The translations under genes and the position numbers were made by a program. From contig JAERSO010000167.1 in the NCBI GenBank assembly GCA_016845585.1, positions 1-40,412 of the forward strand: a stretch of 40,412 nucleotides of DNA. Reading direction: 5' to 3'. Positions within the stretch are counted from its first letter, which is position 1; each line of letters opens with the position of its first letter. This document shows positions 1 to 7,791 of this stretch, piece after piece. The DNA is from Acidimicrobiaceae bacterium (GTDB lineage: Bacteria; Actinomycetota; Acidimicrobiia; Acidimicrobiales; Aldehydirespiratoraceae). The notes beneath the pieces are model-generated. The model was not told where the DNA came from. It was given only the letters and a program-made list of their open reading frames with translations, and ran no database searches.

Positions 1-958
1 CGGGCTGCGGGTACGGACGCGAGTGGGTTGCCGGAGACATCGGCTGAGCCTTCGGCTTCGCAGGCGGGTCTGCGGACTGAGGCACAGGTTGCGTCGCCTG
101 CTGAGGCACGGGTTGTGGTGCCTGTTGAGCGACGGGCTGCGCCGGGGCGGGATCACGACGACGACTGCGCTCGGGCCAGACCCAGGATGCGACCAGGAGA
201 CCCGCACCGACGACCCCGAGCACGATCGAGGGCACGAGCGTCTCGCGCAGGACTGCGGTGAGCAGTGCGGCCAGCACCTCGGCCTGGTCCGGGGCAACGG
301 CGCGCAGCAGCGCCGGCACACCGAAACCGAACAGGAGATAGATGGCCGTGGCACCGATCGCCCAACGAGCGGCGCGGGCGAGAACCGATGGCCGGTCGCT
401 GGTGGTCAGGAACGCCATGAGGACGAGCACCACCGAGATCCCGGCCAGGAATGGCACCGACGTTTCCAGGAAGTTCTTGATCGGGCTCGCATCCGGGATC
501 TTCTCGGTCGGCAACTCGACGACGAACTCGGGGGTTTCGGGAAGCGAGTCGGCAGCGGTGGGCGAGATGACGGCGATCTGTTCTCGGGCCGCGGCTGCAA
601 CCGGCGCGAGGTCGAGCGACTGTGGAGCGTCGCCCTGCCCGAGGAACGCCTTGTGGGTCGAACCGAACGCGACGAGGAAGAGGTCGACGACGCGCTCATC
701 GTCGAGCACACGAAGCGCCGCCGCATCGATCTGCTCGTCGGTGAGCGGCACCTCGTCGGGAAGTGCGGCGGAGAGCGCCACACCGATGTTCTCGGCGAGC
801 TGGGTACGCACCTCGTCATTGCCCAGGAGTTCCTCTGCCACCTTCTCGGTGCGGTTCTCGTCGAAGACCGACCGAAGGGCCAGATACCCCGACCACGCGA
901 ACGAACCGATGAGAAGGGCCGGGCCGAGGATCAGGCCCGCGATTACACGCCGAAACAT
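1..958 (-). CDS. Membrane protein with two-part membrane region and Pro/Gln-rich tail (partial, runs off window)
   Basis: An uninterrupted frame of 319 codons runs from ATG at 958 to the window edge with no stop, so the C-terminus is missing. The N-terminus (about 4-28) is a hydrophobic signal anchor. It is followed by an acidic extracytoplasmic region of about 130 residues rich in short helices. Then come hydrophobic segments near residues 167-185, 198-218 and 240-258, a basic stretch (RSRRR), and a repetitive Pro/Gln/Ala-rich cytoplasmic tail with PVAQQAPQPVPQQ-like repeats. I do not recognise a catalytic motif. The organisation resembles actinobacterial integral membrane proteins of unknown function. 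It lies 37 bp downstream of, and co-directional with, the SDR gene at 996-2087. The coding frame is sure; function is unknown. Confidence 0.8.
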   Translation of the reverse strand, partial: MFRRVIAGLILGPALLIGSFAWSGYLALRSVFDENRTEKVAEELLGNDEVRTQLAENIGVALSAALPDEVPLTDEQIDAAALRVLDDERVVDLFLVAFGSTHKAFLGQGDAPQSLDLAPVAAAAREQIAVISPTAADSLPETPEFVVELPTEKIPDASPIKNFLETSVPFLAGISVVLVLMAFLTTSDRPSVLARAARWAIGATAIYLLFGFGVPALLRAVAPDQAEVLAALLTAVLRETLVPSIVLGVVGAGLLVASWVWPERSRRRDPAPAQPVAQQAPQPVPQQATQPVPQSADPPAKPKAQPMSPATHSRPYPQP

Positions 959-995
959 GGGTTGAATGTTGGCACACCGGTGCCGGACGGCCTGG

Positions 996-2087
996 TCAGC
1001 CGACGAGTGACCGGATCTCGTCCTCGGTCGTCCAGTCGTACGCGAAATCCGCGTTCTCGCTCGTGCGCCACCAGTCGTAGGTGCGAGCCAGCATCGTCTC
1101 AGTGGTCTCGCGTGGCTCCCATCCGACATCGGTTCGCAACCGATCGATGCTGAACACCGTGTCCTGATCCCACCAGTGGATGTTGGGCGCAAGCTGCTGG
1201 ACCAGGTTGACGGTCAGCAGGAAGCGTGTGCGCAGGATGGCTCGCGGGCTGGTCGGATCCGGCGAGGCCGACGATCGGATGTCGAGACCACCGCTGCGCT
1301 CGCCGACCTCGACGCTCTGCGCCCCGGTCCACAGATCCTCCATCAGCTCGTCGGGCACGTGCTCGACGATTGGGTCCCGACCCACGACCCGGCCGACCGC
1401 AGCGACATAGGCATTTCGGCTGATCCCCGCCGATCCGGTGAGGTTGTAGCGCCGACCGAATGTGACCTCCTTGCCCATCATCTGTTCCATGGCGCGAGCC
1501 TGGTCGGCGACGTCGCCCACCTGCAGAAGCGTGGAGCCGTCGCCGGGGACGAGGATCGGCCGGCCATCGAGCACGCGCCGAAACATCCGCTGCTCGCGGT
1601 CGGTGAGCGCGTTGTGGGGGCCGAGCACCATCGAGAACGGCACCGTGGTTGCGGGAAAGCCGGACTCTGCGTGGGCCGCGAAGAGGAGATCCTCACAGAG
1701 GAGCTTGTGAAGCCCGTACTCGATCTGCGTCTCCCCGCGATCGTCCGGGTCCTCTTCTCGGATCGGCGTGTCCTTCGACTGATAGATGACGGTGGAGCTG
1801 GCAAAGATGTAGTGGCCGACGTGCCCGGGGAGGATCTCGAGCATGATCTCGACATCTTCGGGGTGGTAGGCGCTCACATCGAGCACACAATCCCAGTCCC
1901 GGCCACCGAGCACCGCTCGCAGTCGAGCATGGTCGGTGCGATCGGCCACCAGACGCTGCACCGACTCGGGGATGTCGGATTCGGTGCGACCACGGTTGCA
2001 CACGGTGACATCGTGGCCCTGAGCCACGAGCTCGTGGACGAGTGCCAGACCGTTGAATTGTGTGCCGCCCATGACGAGAACCTTCAT
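996..2087 (-). CDS. NAD-dependent epimerase/dehydratase-family protein (atypical SDR)
   Basis: This 363-residue protein has a Rossmann start, MKVLVMGGTQFNG, in which GGTxFxG replaces the usual GxxGxxG. That variant is known from atypical extended SDRs (CSP41 / isoflavone-reductase-like group). A dinucleotide-binding role is therefore likely, but catalysis is uncertain: I do not see a clear YxxxK in the expected place, only Tyr residues in the VIYQSKD and EYGLHKLL segments; the latter, Y-G-L-H-K, fits YxxxK spacing. The C-terminal half (VGDVADQARAM, DRLRTDVGWEP) is typical of sugar-nucleotide epimerase relatives. I chose ATG 2087 over an upstream in-frame start at 2135 because the Rossmann strand begins there and a TACTGT hexamer sits 7 nt upstream. 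It is divergent from the Ldh-family gene. Confidence 0.85.
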   Translation of the reverse strand: MKVLVMGGTQFNGLALVHELVAQGHDVTVCNRGRTESDIPESVQRLVADRTDHARLRAVLGGRDWDCVLDVSAYHPEDVEIMLEILPGHVGHYIFASSTVIYQSKDTPIREEDPDDRGETQIEYGLHKLLCEDLLFAAHAESGFPATTVPFSMVLGPHNALTDREQRMFRRVLDGRPILVPGDGSTLLQVGDVADQARAMEQMMGKEVTFGRRYNLTGSAGISRNAYVAAVGRVVGRDPIVEHVPDELMEDLWTGAQSVEVGERSGGLDIRSSASPDPTSPRAILRTRFLLTVNLVQQLAPNIHWWDQDTVFSIDRLRTDVGWEPRETTETMLARTYDWWRTSENADFAYDWTTEDEIRSLVG

Positions 2088-2094
2088 GCCGGCG

Positions 2095-2100
2095 ACAGTA
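2095..2100 (-). promoter_or_regulatory. Candidate -10 element (TACTGT) of a leaderless transcript
   Basis: Read on the minus strand, TACTGT ends 7 nt before ATG 2087. No Shine-Dalgarno is present. The same hexamer with the same spacing precedes the helicase at 17592. Confidence 0.45.
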
Positions 2101-2101
2101 T

Positions 2102-2135
2102 CCGACCTGCCGTGCCATCCGACCTGCTGTGCCAT
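2102..2135. repeat. 17-bp tandem direct repeat in a divergent intergenic region
   Basis: CCGACCTGCCGTGCCAT (2102-2118) is followed directly by CCGACCTGCTGTGCCAT (2119-2135), 16 of 17 identical. It lies between the -10-like elements of the divergent genes starting at 2087 and 2156. It could be a paired operator or a slippage duplication. Confidence 0.8.
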
Positions 2136-2142
2136 CTGGACC

Positions 2143-2148
2143 TACGAT
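2143..2148 (+). promoter_or_regulatory. Candidate -10 element (TACGAT) of a leaderless transcript
   Basis: TACGAT ends 7 nt before ATG 2156. This spacing favours 2156 as the start over the alternative ATG at 2147, which lies inside the hexamer. Confidence 0.4.
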
Positions 2149-2155
2149 GCCGCTC

Positions 2156-3142
2156 ATGATTCGTGTAGCTGTGTCAGAGATCGAGTCGACCGCACGAGCC
2201 GCGCTGGTCGCTGCCGGTGCTTCGCCGAGCGTTGCCGATCACGTCGCCCATGCAACTTCTGTCGCCGAAGCCAACGGCAACCGAATCTGTGGGCTGTACT
2301 ACCTGGAGAGCTACTGCGCGCAACTGGGTACGGGCCGTGTCAACGGAACGGTCGAACCGGTCGTGAGCACACCTCGGCCGGGCACCGTGATCGTCGACGG
2401 TCGGCTCGGTTTCGCCCAGCCGGCGTTCGCGGCGGGGTTCGATCAGGCCGTCGCCGCGGCCAAGGCCAACGGCATCTGTTCGTTCTCGGTGGCCCACACG
2501 CACACTGCGACCTCGCTCGGGTACTTCACCGAACAGCTCGCCCACGCAGGAATGATCGCCATCGGCGCCACCAACGCCTCGCCGCGGGTGGCCCCACCGG
2601 GCGGGTCACAGGCCCTGCTCGGCACCAACCCGATCGCCATGGCCGTGCCCGACGGTGACGGCGGGATCGCCTTCCAGTTCGACTTCGCCACCAGCGCCGT
2701 GGCCCTCGGGACAATCACGATGGCCGCCGCCAAGGGTGAGCCCATCCCCGAGGGCTGGGCTGTCGACGCCGCCGGCAACCCGACCACTGATGCCTCCGCC
2801 GCAGTGGGTGGCTCGCTGCTCTCCACGGGCGGCTACAAGGGATACGGCATCGGCCTCCTCGTGGAGATCCTGGCCGGTGCGCTCAGCGGCTCGAACCTGA
2901 GCGCCCACATCCCGCCGCTGAAGACCCCCGAAGGCCCGCCCCACGACATCGGGCAGCACTACCTCGTGATCGACCCCAGTGCGCACGCCGACGGCGCGTT
3001 CATCGACCGTCTGCAACAGCTCGCAGAGCTGGTGGCCGAGCAGCCTGGCGCACGCCTCCCCGGGGCCGGAAAGCAGCCGGTGTCTGAGGTCGAGGTGGAT
3101 CCGGATCTGTGGGAACGGTGTCAGGCGTTGACCACGTCCTAG
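2156..3142 (+). CDS. Ldh-family (LDH2/MDH2) NAD(P)-dependent 2-hydroxyacid dehydrogenase
   Basis: The 328-residue product belongs to the malate/L-lactate dehydrogenase type-2 family (PF02615), soluble enzymes that oxidise 2-hydroxyacids such as malate, sulfolactate, ureidoglycolate or 2,3-diketogulonate. Visible hallmarks are the N-terminal helices with HATSVAEANGNRICGL, the central segment NASPRVAPPGGSQALLGTNPIAMAVP, and the late STGGYKGYGIGLLVEILAGALSG motif, which contains the conserved GGYKGYG. Length is slightly short for the family. The substrate cannot be read from sequence. The start is taken as ATG 2156; ATG 2147 and an upstream GTG at 2129 are in frame. The 3' end is overlapped by a convergent gene on the other strand. 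Confidence 0.9.
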   Translation: MIRVAVSEIESTARAALVAAGASPSVADHVAHATSVAEANGNRICGLYYLESYCAQLGTGRVNGTVEPVVSTPRPGTVIVDGRLGFAQPAFAAGFDQAVAAAKANGICSFSVAHTHTATSLGYFTEQLAHAGMIAIGATNASPRVAPPGGSQALLGTNPIAMAVPDGDGGIAFQFDFATSAVALGTITMAAAKGEPIPEGWAVDAAGNPTTDASAAVGGSLLSTGGYKGYGIGLLVEILAGALSGSNLSAHIPPLKTPEGPPHDIGQHYLVIDPSAHADGAFIDRLQQLAELVAEQPGARLPGAGKQPVSEVEVDPDLWERCQALTTS

Positions 3143-3437
3143 CCAACTCGGCCATCACGAGCAGATCGACCTCCAGGGCGACGAGCACGGCGCCGTAGCC
3201 GCGGGGCAAGACGCCGAACGGAATCTCCCCCGATTCCGCTGCGGCGATCACATCGGCCGACAGGCCATGGCGAGCGGCGAAATCCTCCGCTCCGCTGAAC
3301 TCACTCATCCGCGCCGCTCGAGCCAAGGCAGCCGCGACCGGGTGATCGAGTTCGCTCGCCATCAGCTTGATCGCCAGGCGCTCGATGAAGTCGGTGCTCT
3401 CCACTCCTTCATCATGATCAGGGGGTGTGACAGTCAC
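3000..3437 (-). CDS. Small helix-turn-helix-like protein, 3' end antisense to the Ldh gene
   Basis: The frame encodes 145 residues. Residues about 35-100 (ARAARMSEFSGAEDFAARHG, LSADVIAAAESGEIPFG, VLVALEVDLLVMAELA) resemble an XRE-type helix-turn-helix followed by a long helix; this is my pattern reading, not a database match. The last 45 residues are Pro/Arg-rich, read through 143 bp of the Ldh gene, and look like non-coding antisense translation. A one-base change would let this frame stop at the CTAG at 3139-3142, where the Ldh gene also stops, giving clean convergent ends. The true C-terminus is therefore in doubt. The protein could be a small regulator or a hypothetical protein. Confidence 0.5.
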   Translation of the reverse strand: MTVTPPDHDEGVESTDFIERLAIKLMASELDHPVAAALARAARMSEFSGAEDFAARHGLSADVIAAAESGEIPFGVLPRGYGAVLVALEVDLLVMAELARTWSTPDTVPTDPDPPRPQTPAAFRPRGGVRQAARPPALRAVADGR

Positions 3438-3475
3438 TCGTGCACGAGGTGCCGACGGCGGGCATCATGGCTCCC

Positions 3476-4005
3476 ATGGACCAACGCCGACTCGGGCACG
3501 TGATGATCGCTCTCGGCGTCGTTTTCATCGCAATCGCAGCCATCGGCTTGCTGGCCCGCGGTGATGAAACGAGTGCGGCTCCAACGACCTCCTCCTCCTC
3601 CGCCACCACCACAGCAACAACGACGACCACAACAACAACGACCACCACGACGACCGTGTCCGAGGTCGAGACGGCTGAGTCGTTCTTTGCTCGGTATCTG
3701 GCTGCGTTCGCGGACGGCGACATCGACTTCCTGTACGGCCGCTTGAATCAGGCGACACTCGACCGCTACGGCGCCGATGCGTGTCGGACCTACCTCGAGG
3801 GCGTGACGGCACCGCCGCTCAGCTTCGTCGGTGAGGGCGCGGTCGGCACCTGGAGCTACACGACCGACGGCCTCGAGACATCACCGATGCCGTCACCATC
3901 GACGTCGAGATCGGGACCGGCGACGACGCGGTTGCGCGCGAGCTGCACTGGCAGCTGGTCGACGGTGGCTATACATGGTTCACCGACTGCGGAGAACCGA
4001 CATGA
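3476..4005 (+). pseudogene. Membrane-anchored protein with poly-Thr linker and small outer domain, broken by a one-base frameshift
   Basis: From ATG 3476 the frame encodes a signal anchor (VMIALGVVFIAIAAIGLLA), a Ser/Thr linker with an uninterrupted Thr run, and a domain starting AESFFARYLAAFADGDIDFL that looks like an NTF2/SnoaL-type alpha+beta fold. After GLE (codons 3872-3877) the frame degenerates into Pro/Ser/Arg-rich sequence. The -1 frame continues sensibly from 3877: DITDAVTIDVEIGTGDDA and, later, HWQLVDGGYTWFTDCGEPT, then TGA at 4003-4005. Adding one base near 3876 restores a 176-residue protein whose stop overlaps the next gene's ATG (ATGA). As sequenced, the unshifted frame stops at 4009. 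This may be an assembly error, not real decay. Confidence 0.75.
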
Positions 4006-4829
4006 CTGATCTCGAACGCTGGTGGGTGAACGGCGGACTGGTCGCTCCGGCCGAGGCGACTCTCTCCGCCGTAGACCATGGCTTCACGGTCGGCGACGGC
4101 TGTTTCGAAACGACGAGTGTCGTCCGCGGCGAAGCCTTCGCTCTGACCCGCCACTTGCGTCGTCTCCGTCGATCGCTGTCCGGGCTGTTGCTCGAGCTCC
4201 CGATGACCGACGACGAACTCCGGGCCGCGATCGAGCAGACCCTCGCCACCCGACCCGACGCCGGCATCGTTCGCATCACGGTCACCGCCGGACGCGGGCC
4301 ACTCGGCTCCGGCCGCAACCTCAGCGACCCGACCGTGCTCATCGCCCTCGGGCCGGCCCGGGGCTGGGATTCGACCGCTGCCGTCATCACGGTCCCGTGG
4401 CCGCGCAACGAGCGTGGTGCGCTGGCCGGCATCAAGTCGACGAGCTACGCCGAGAACGTCATCGCGCTCGCCCGAGCCAAGGAGGCCGGCGCCTCCGAGG
4501 CGATCTTCCCGAACACCATCGGGCACCTGTGCGAGGGCACGGGCACCAACATCTTCGTCGAGCTCGACGGGCGCCTCGTGACCCCACCCCTCTCCTCGGG
4601 GTGCCTGGCCGGCGTCACCCGCGAACTGGTGATCGAGACAACCGGGTGCGAGGAGATCGACGTGTCGATCGAGCACCTCGTCTCGACGCGGGAGGCGTTC
4701 CTCACCTCCTCGACCCGCGACGTCATGCCGATCGTACGGATCGACGACCGCACGCTGACCGTCGGCGCGCTCAGCACCGACGCGTCAGCCGCGTTCGCGG
4801 ATCTGATGGCCGCGACGACCGACCCCTGA
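4002..4829 (+). CDS. Class IV PLP-dependent aminotransferase / aminodeoxychorismate lyase-like
   Basis: The 275-residue protein has fold-type IV PLP enzyme features: the N-terminal WWVNGGLV and DHGFTVGDGCFETTSV segment, RLRRSLSGLLLELP, the PLP lysine in GIKSTSYAEN (Lys145 in this numbering), and the cofactor Glu in EGTGTNIFVE. It ends with a late TSSTRDVMPI segment typical of the family. Family members are branched-chain aminotransferases, D-amino-acid aminotransferases and 4-amino-4-deoxychorismate lyase (PabC). The short length and motifs lean towards the PabC/BCAT-like border, so I give no gene symbol. ATG 4002 overlaps the stop of the restored upstream frame by ATGA, which suggests translational coupling; a longer upstream extension is Arg-rich and unlikely. 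Confidence 0.88.
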   Translation: MTDLERWWVNGGLVAPAEATLSAVDHGFTVGDGCFETTSVVRGEAFALTRHLRRLRRSLSGLLLELPMTDDELRAAIEQTLATRPDAGIVRITVTAGRGPLGSGRNLSDPTVLIALGPARGWDSTAAVITVPWPRNERGALAGIKSTSYAENVIALARAKEAGASEAIFPNTIGHLCEGTGTNIFVELDGRLVTPPLSSGCLAGVTRELVIETTGCEEIDVSIEHLVSTREAFLTSSTRDVMPIVRIDDRTLTVGALSTDASAAFADLMAATTDP

Positions 4830-4841
4830 GGGGAAGGGGTC
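4821..4841. terminator. Bidirectional hairpin between convergent genes
   Basis: GACCCCT (4821-4827) and AGGGGTC (4835-4841) form a 7-bp stem with a 7-nt loop spanning both stop codons. There is no T-tract, so termination is plausible but unproven. Confidence 0.5.
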
Positions 4842-5544
4842 AGCTGGTCGCCGCGGCCACGTCGGCAGCGAGGCCGATGCCGATCGTGCGCACCACCTCG
4901 GCGGCGAGGGAGCCGTCCGGGTTGATCTGAACCATGCCGGGAGCGTCGGAGAAGACCACCGTCCCACCGGTGTAGTCGATGCCGCCGATCGTGAGCGTCA
5001 CGACAGTCCCGTCGCTGGCCAGAGGCACCGAGAAGGCGAATCCGATGTCGACCTCCACGATCGTTCGCTCCTCCTGAGGCAGGAACATGCCGTCGGAACG
5101 GTTGTGGCCGGTGCACGCGGCGACGAGGGTGTCCGCCATGTAGAGATCGCAGAACGCATCGACCTGCAGCACCTCATCGCGCACCTCGACCCGGAGGCCA
5201 CCGTTCTCCATCTCCGGGAACTGCACGATCAATCCGTCATCGCCCGGCCAGACCAGCACGGATTCGAGATGGTTCACCGTCTCCAGAGGATCGGTCGAAC
5301 CGACCGGGTCCGCCGCGAGCATCAAGGTGATGGGCTCGGCCACCGGCTCCTCCTCGACCACCGGCTCCTCCTCCACGGGTTCCTCCTCGACCGTCGTCTC
5401 CTCGACCGTCGTTTCATCACCGGCCGTTTCATCGGCGGTCGTCTCGTCGACAGGAAGCCCCTCGGCGGTGTCCGGGTTGTCGGGGCTGGAGCTGCAGGCG
5501 ACGCTGAGCAGGATGACGGCGGCGATGGGGGCAAGTCTTCTCAT
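4840..5544 (-). CDS. Secreted lipoprotein with acidic Glu/Thr repeat linker
   Basis: From ATG 5544 the product has 234 residues. It begins with a type II signal peptide (MRRLAPIAAVILLSVAC) whose lipobox L-S-V-A-C predicts lipidation at Cys17. A low-complexity acidic linker follows, with repeats such as DETT, VEETTVEEEPVEEEPV, up to about residue 70. The remaining domain (PITLMLAADPVGSTDP, GLIVQFPEMENGGLRVEVRDE, FCDLYMADTLVAACTG, GGIDYTGGTVVFSD) is beta-rich with Cys pairs and resembles no family I can name. Upstream in-frame starts to 5628 would bury the signal peptide and are rejected. It converges on the aminotransferase gene and is divergent from the MFS gene. Confidence 0.8.
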   Translation of the reverse strand: MRRLAPIAAVILLSVACSSSPDNPDTAEGLPVDETTADETAGDETTVEETTVEEEPVEEEPVVEEEPVAEPITLMLAADPVGSTDPLETVNHLESVLVWPGDDGLIVQFPEMENGGLRVEVRDEVLQVDAFCDLYMADTLVAACTGHNRSDGMFLPQEERTIVEVDIGFAFSVPLASDGTVVTLTIGGIDYTGGTVVFSDAPGMVQINPDGSLAAEVVRTIGIGLAADVAAATS

Positions 5545-5609
5545 GGCGCCATGAAACGAGAGACCCGTCATCAAGGCGTCATCGGCGATCACGACTAGCG
5601 TTTCTGGCC

Positions 5610-6973
5610 ATGACCGCCGTGGCCGCATCCCATCGATCGCGGATTCCGCTGTGGTGGGCGGTCGTCGCCGGCGGAATCATCACGTCGGTCTCGCTCGGCG
5701 TGCGGTCGACGTTCGGTCTGCTGGTCGACCCGATCGCCGACGGCACCGCCAGCGACCTCGGCACGATCTCGCTCGCGATCGCGATCCAGAATCTCCTGTG
5801 GGGCCTGTCCCAGCCGCTGGCCGGCGCCATCAGCGACCGCTTCGGCACAGCCCGCACGCTCGCCGGTGGTGGCGTTCTGTACGCGGCAGCCCTGCTGCTC
5901 ATGTCGACCGCCGACGGCGCCGGAATGGTGATCCTCTCCGGTGGCTTCATCACGGGGATCGCCATCGGTGCCGCCAGCTTCGCCGTCGTGCTCTCGGCCG
6001 TCGGGCGAATGGCACCACCCGAGAAGCGTTCGCTCATACTCGGAATCGTGAGCGCCGTCGGCTCTCTGGGACAGTTCGTGCTGATCCCCATCACCCGGGT
6101 TCTGTTGGACAACGGCTCCTGGGAACAGACCACCGTGATCCTCGGACTCATCGCGCTGCTGGTTGTCGTGGCCGCCCGGCAATGCGATCGGCTCCGATCG
6201 CCGTCGACGCTTCCGTCCCGCCCGCGCGGCCGCTCCGAGAGGAGCTCCGCCGCGCCGCCCATTCCCGCTCCTACATGATGCTCAACGCGGCCTTCTTCGT
6301 GTGCGGCTTCCATGTCACCTTCATCGGCATCCACCTGGCCGGGTATGTCGAGGACGTCGGCCTGTCGTCCTCCACCGGCTCGACGGCGCTCGCACTGATC
6401 GGGCTCTTCAACGTGTTCGGCTCGCTGCTCGCGGGAGCGCTCGGGCAGCGGTTCAGATACACGTGGATCCTCGCCGGGATCTACGGGCTCCGAGCTCTGG
6501 TCATCGCCGCCTTCATCCTGATCCCGGCCGGCACCGGGGCAACGCTGATCTTCGGAGCGGCCATGGGTATGTTGTGGCTGGCGACGGTCCCGATGACCTC
6601 CGGGATCGTCACGAACCAGTTCGGCCCGACCCACGCCGGCACCCTCTTCGGCATCGTGTTCCTGTCGCATCAGATCGGTTCGTTCATCGGCGCGTGGATG
6701 GGCGGTGAACTCGTCGACGCAACCGGCAGCTACGCACTCATGTGGTGGCTCTCGGTGGCACTCGGTGTGCTGGCCATGGGGCTTCACCTGCTGATCAGTG
6801 ACCATCCCGTACCCGAGCCACCGCCGGCCTCTGAGAGTGGCCTCCGCGTGACACCCGCCGGCCTGGCCACTCTGGTGGTCCTGGCGATCGGGAGCGGCGC
6901 ATTGTCGCTGACGGCACGCGCCGCCGACGCCACCGTTGCAATCGCCTACTGCGTTCTCACCACACCGACCTGA
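5610..6973 (+). pseudogene. MFS transporter split by a one-base frameshift
   Basis: The first frame (from ATG 5610) encodes about 190 residues with six membrane helices and the MFS loop motif SDRFGTARTLAGG. It then loses sense after VVVAARQ. The -1 frame continues directly with VDASVPPARPLREELRRAAH, then six more helices (MLNAAFFVCGFHVTFIGIHL through VPMTSGIVTNQFG and FLSHQIGSFIGAWMGGELVD) and stops at 6973. Together they give a typical 12-helix MFS protein of about 454 residues, close to the monocarboxylate/oxalate-formate type by the FLSHQIGSFxGAWxGG pattern. One inserted base near the CCCGG at 6175-6179 restores the frame. It may be a sequencing error or a real pseudogene; an internal restart at ATG 6182 is possible but would leave half a transporter. 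Confidence 0.85.
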
Positions 6974-6978
6974 GCTCG

Positions 6979-7791
6979 ATGACCACCGCCCTCCCCCTCG
7001 ATCACAACGGTCTGGCCGCCGGCTTGCTCGCCACCGCTGAGCGATTCGCCGCACTGATCCCGCACGCCACCGACCACGGGCGCCAGGTTCGCACGGCTCC
7101 CGAATGGAACATCGCTGAACTCATCCGCCACGTGGCTCACCTCCCCGAGTGGTGGACCCAGATGTCGCAGTCCATGGCCCGCGTCGCCACATCACCGGCC
7201 GACATGGTCACCGTGAACCGTGACCGCCTGTCGGAACGATCGTCAACCGATGTGGCGACATGTGCGGCCACGCTCGCTGAGGGGATCGCCCGGTTCGCCG
7301 ACATCGTGCGCTCGGCACCCCCGGGAATCGTTCCGTTCCACGCCGGCTCTCGCGCCACCGTCGGCCAGATCGCCGGGGTCGCGTTGGGTGAACTGGAGAT
7401 CCACGGCCACGATCTGGGCCGCACCATCGGACAGCCATGGCGGATCAACCCCGACCATGCAGCATGCGCCATCCTCGGTTCGGTGAGAGCCGTCGGTGAT
7501 CGGTGGGTCGATCCTGTCGCCGCCCGCGGCCACACCGGCCGCTATGAGATCCGCCTGCGCGGAGGTCGCGGCACGCTTCGACTCGAGTTCGACGACGGAC
7601 GGCTCACCGTCGATCCACCCGGCGACGGCCGGCGACCCGACGCTCGGTTGAGTGCGCGACCCGAGGCGTTCTTGAAGGTGCTCTACGGACGCCAGAACCA
7701 GTGGGTTCCGGCGCTGACCGGCGCGATCGTGGCGTCGGGACGGCGACCGTGGCGAGCGTTGAAACTGCAACCGATGTTCCTGCCGATCTGA
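6979..7791 (+). CDS. Maleylpyruvate isomerase-family mycothiol-dependent protein (DinB-like N-terminus, SCP2-like C-terminus)
   Basis: The 270-residue product begins with a four-helix DinB/MDMPI-type domain: TAPEWNIAELIRHVAHLPEWW carries a metal-site His, and GELEIHGHDLGRTIGQPW carries the conserved HGHDLG. It ends with an SCP2-like beta domain (YEIRLRGGRGTLRLEFDDG, ARLSARPEAFLKVLYGRQ). Proteins of this family use mycothiol, the actinobacterial thiol, as cofactor in isomerase or transferase reactions. The substrate is unknown. It starts 5 bp after the MFS stop and its own stop (TGATG) overlaps the next ATG by one base, so it probably belongs to an operon with both neighbours. Confidence 0.85.
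   Translation: MTTALPLDHNGLAAGLLATAERFAALIPHATDHGRQVRTAPEWNIAELIRHVAHLPEWWTQMSQSMARVATSPADMVTVNRDRLSERSSTDVATCAATLAEGIARFADIVRSAPPGIVPFHAGSRATVGQIAGVALGELEIHGHDLGRTIGQPWRINPDHAACAILGSVRAVGDRWVDPVAARGHTGRYEIRLRGGRGTLRLEFDDGRLTVDPPGDGRRPDARLSARPEAFLKVLYGRQNQWVPALTGAIVASGRRPWRALKLQPMFLPI

Noticed and set aside
23..1153. 376-codon open frame on the plus strand
   Set aside because: Arg/His-rich composition; the minus strand carries the membrane protein and the SDR.
3588..3660. Poly-ACC/ACG tract as a regulatory repeat
   Set aside because: It is the coding sequence of a Thr linker and is explained by that.
5579..7054. 491-codon open frame on the minus strand
   Set aside because: It is antisense to the MFS gene, Asp/Arg/Gly-rich and without family motifs; the plus strand has clear membrane helices and MFS motifs.
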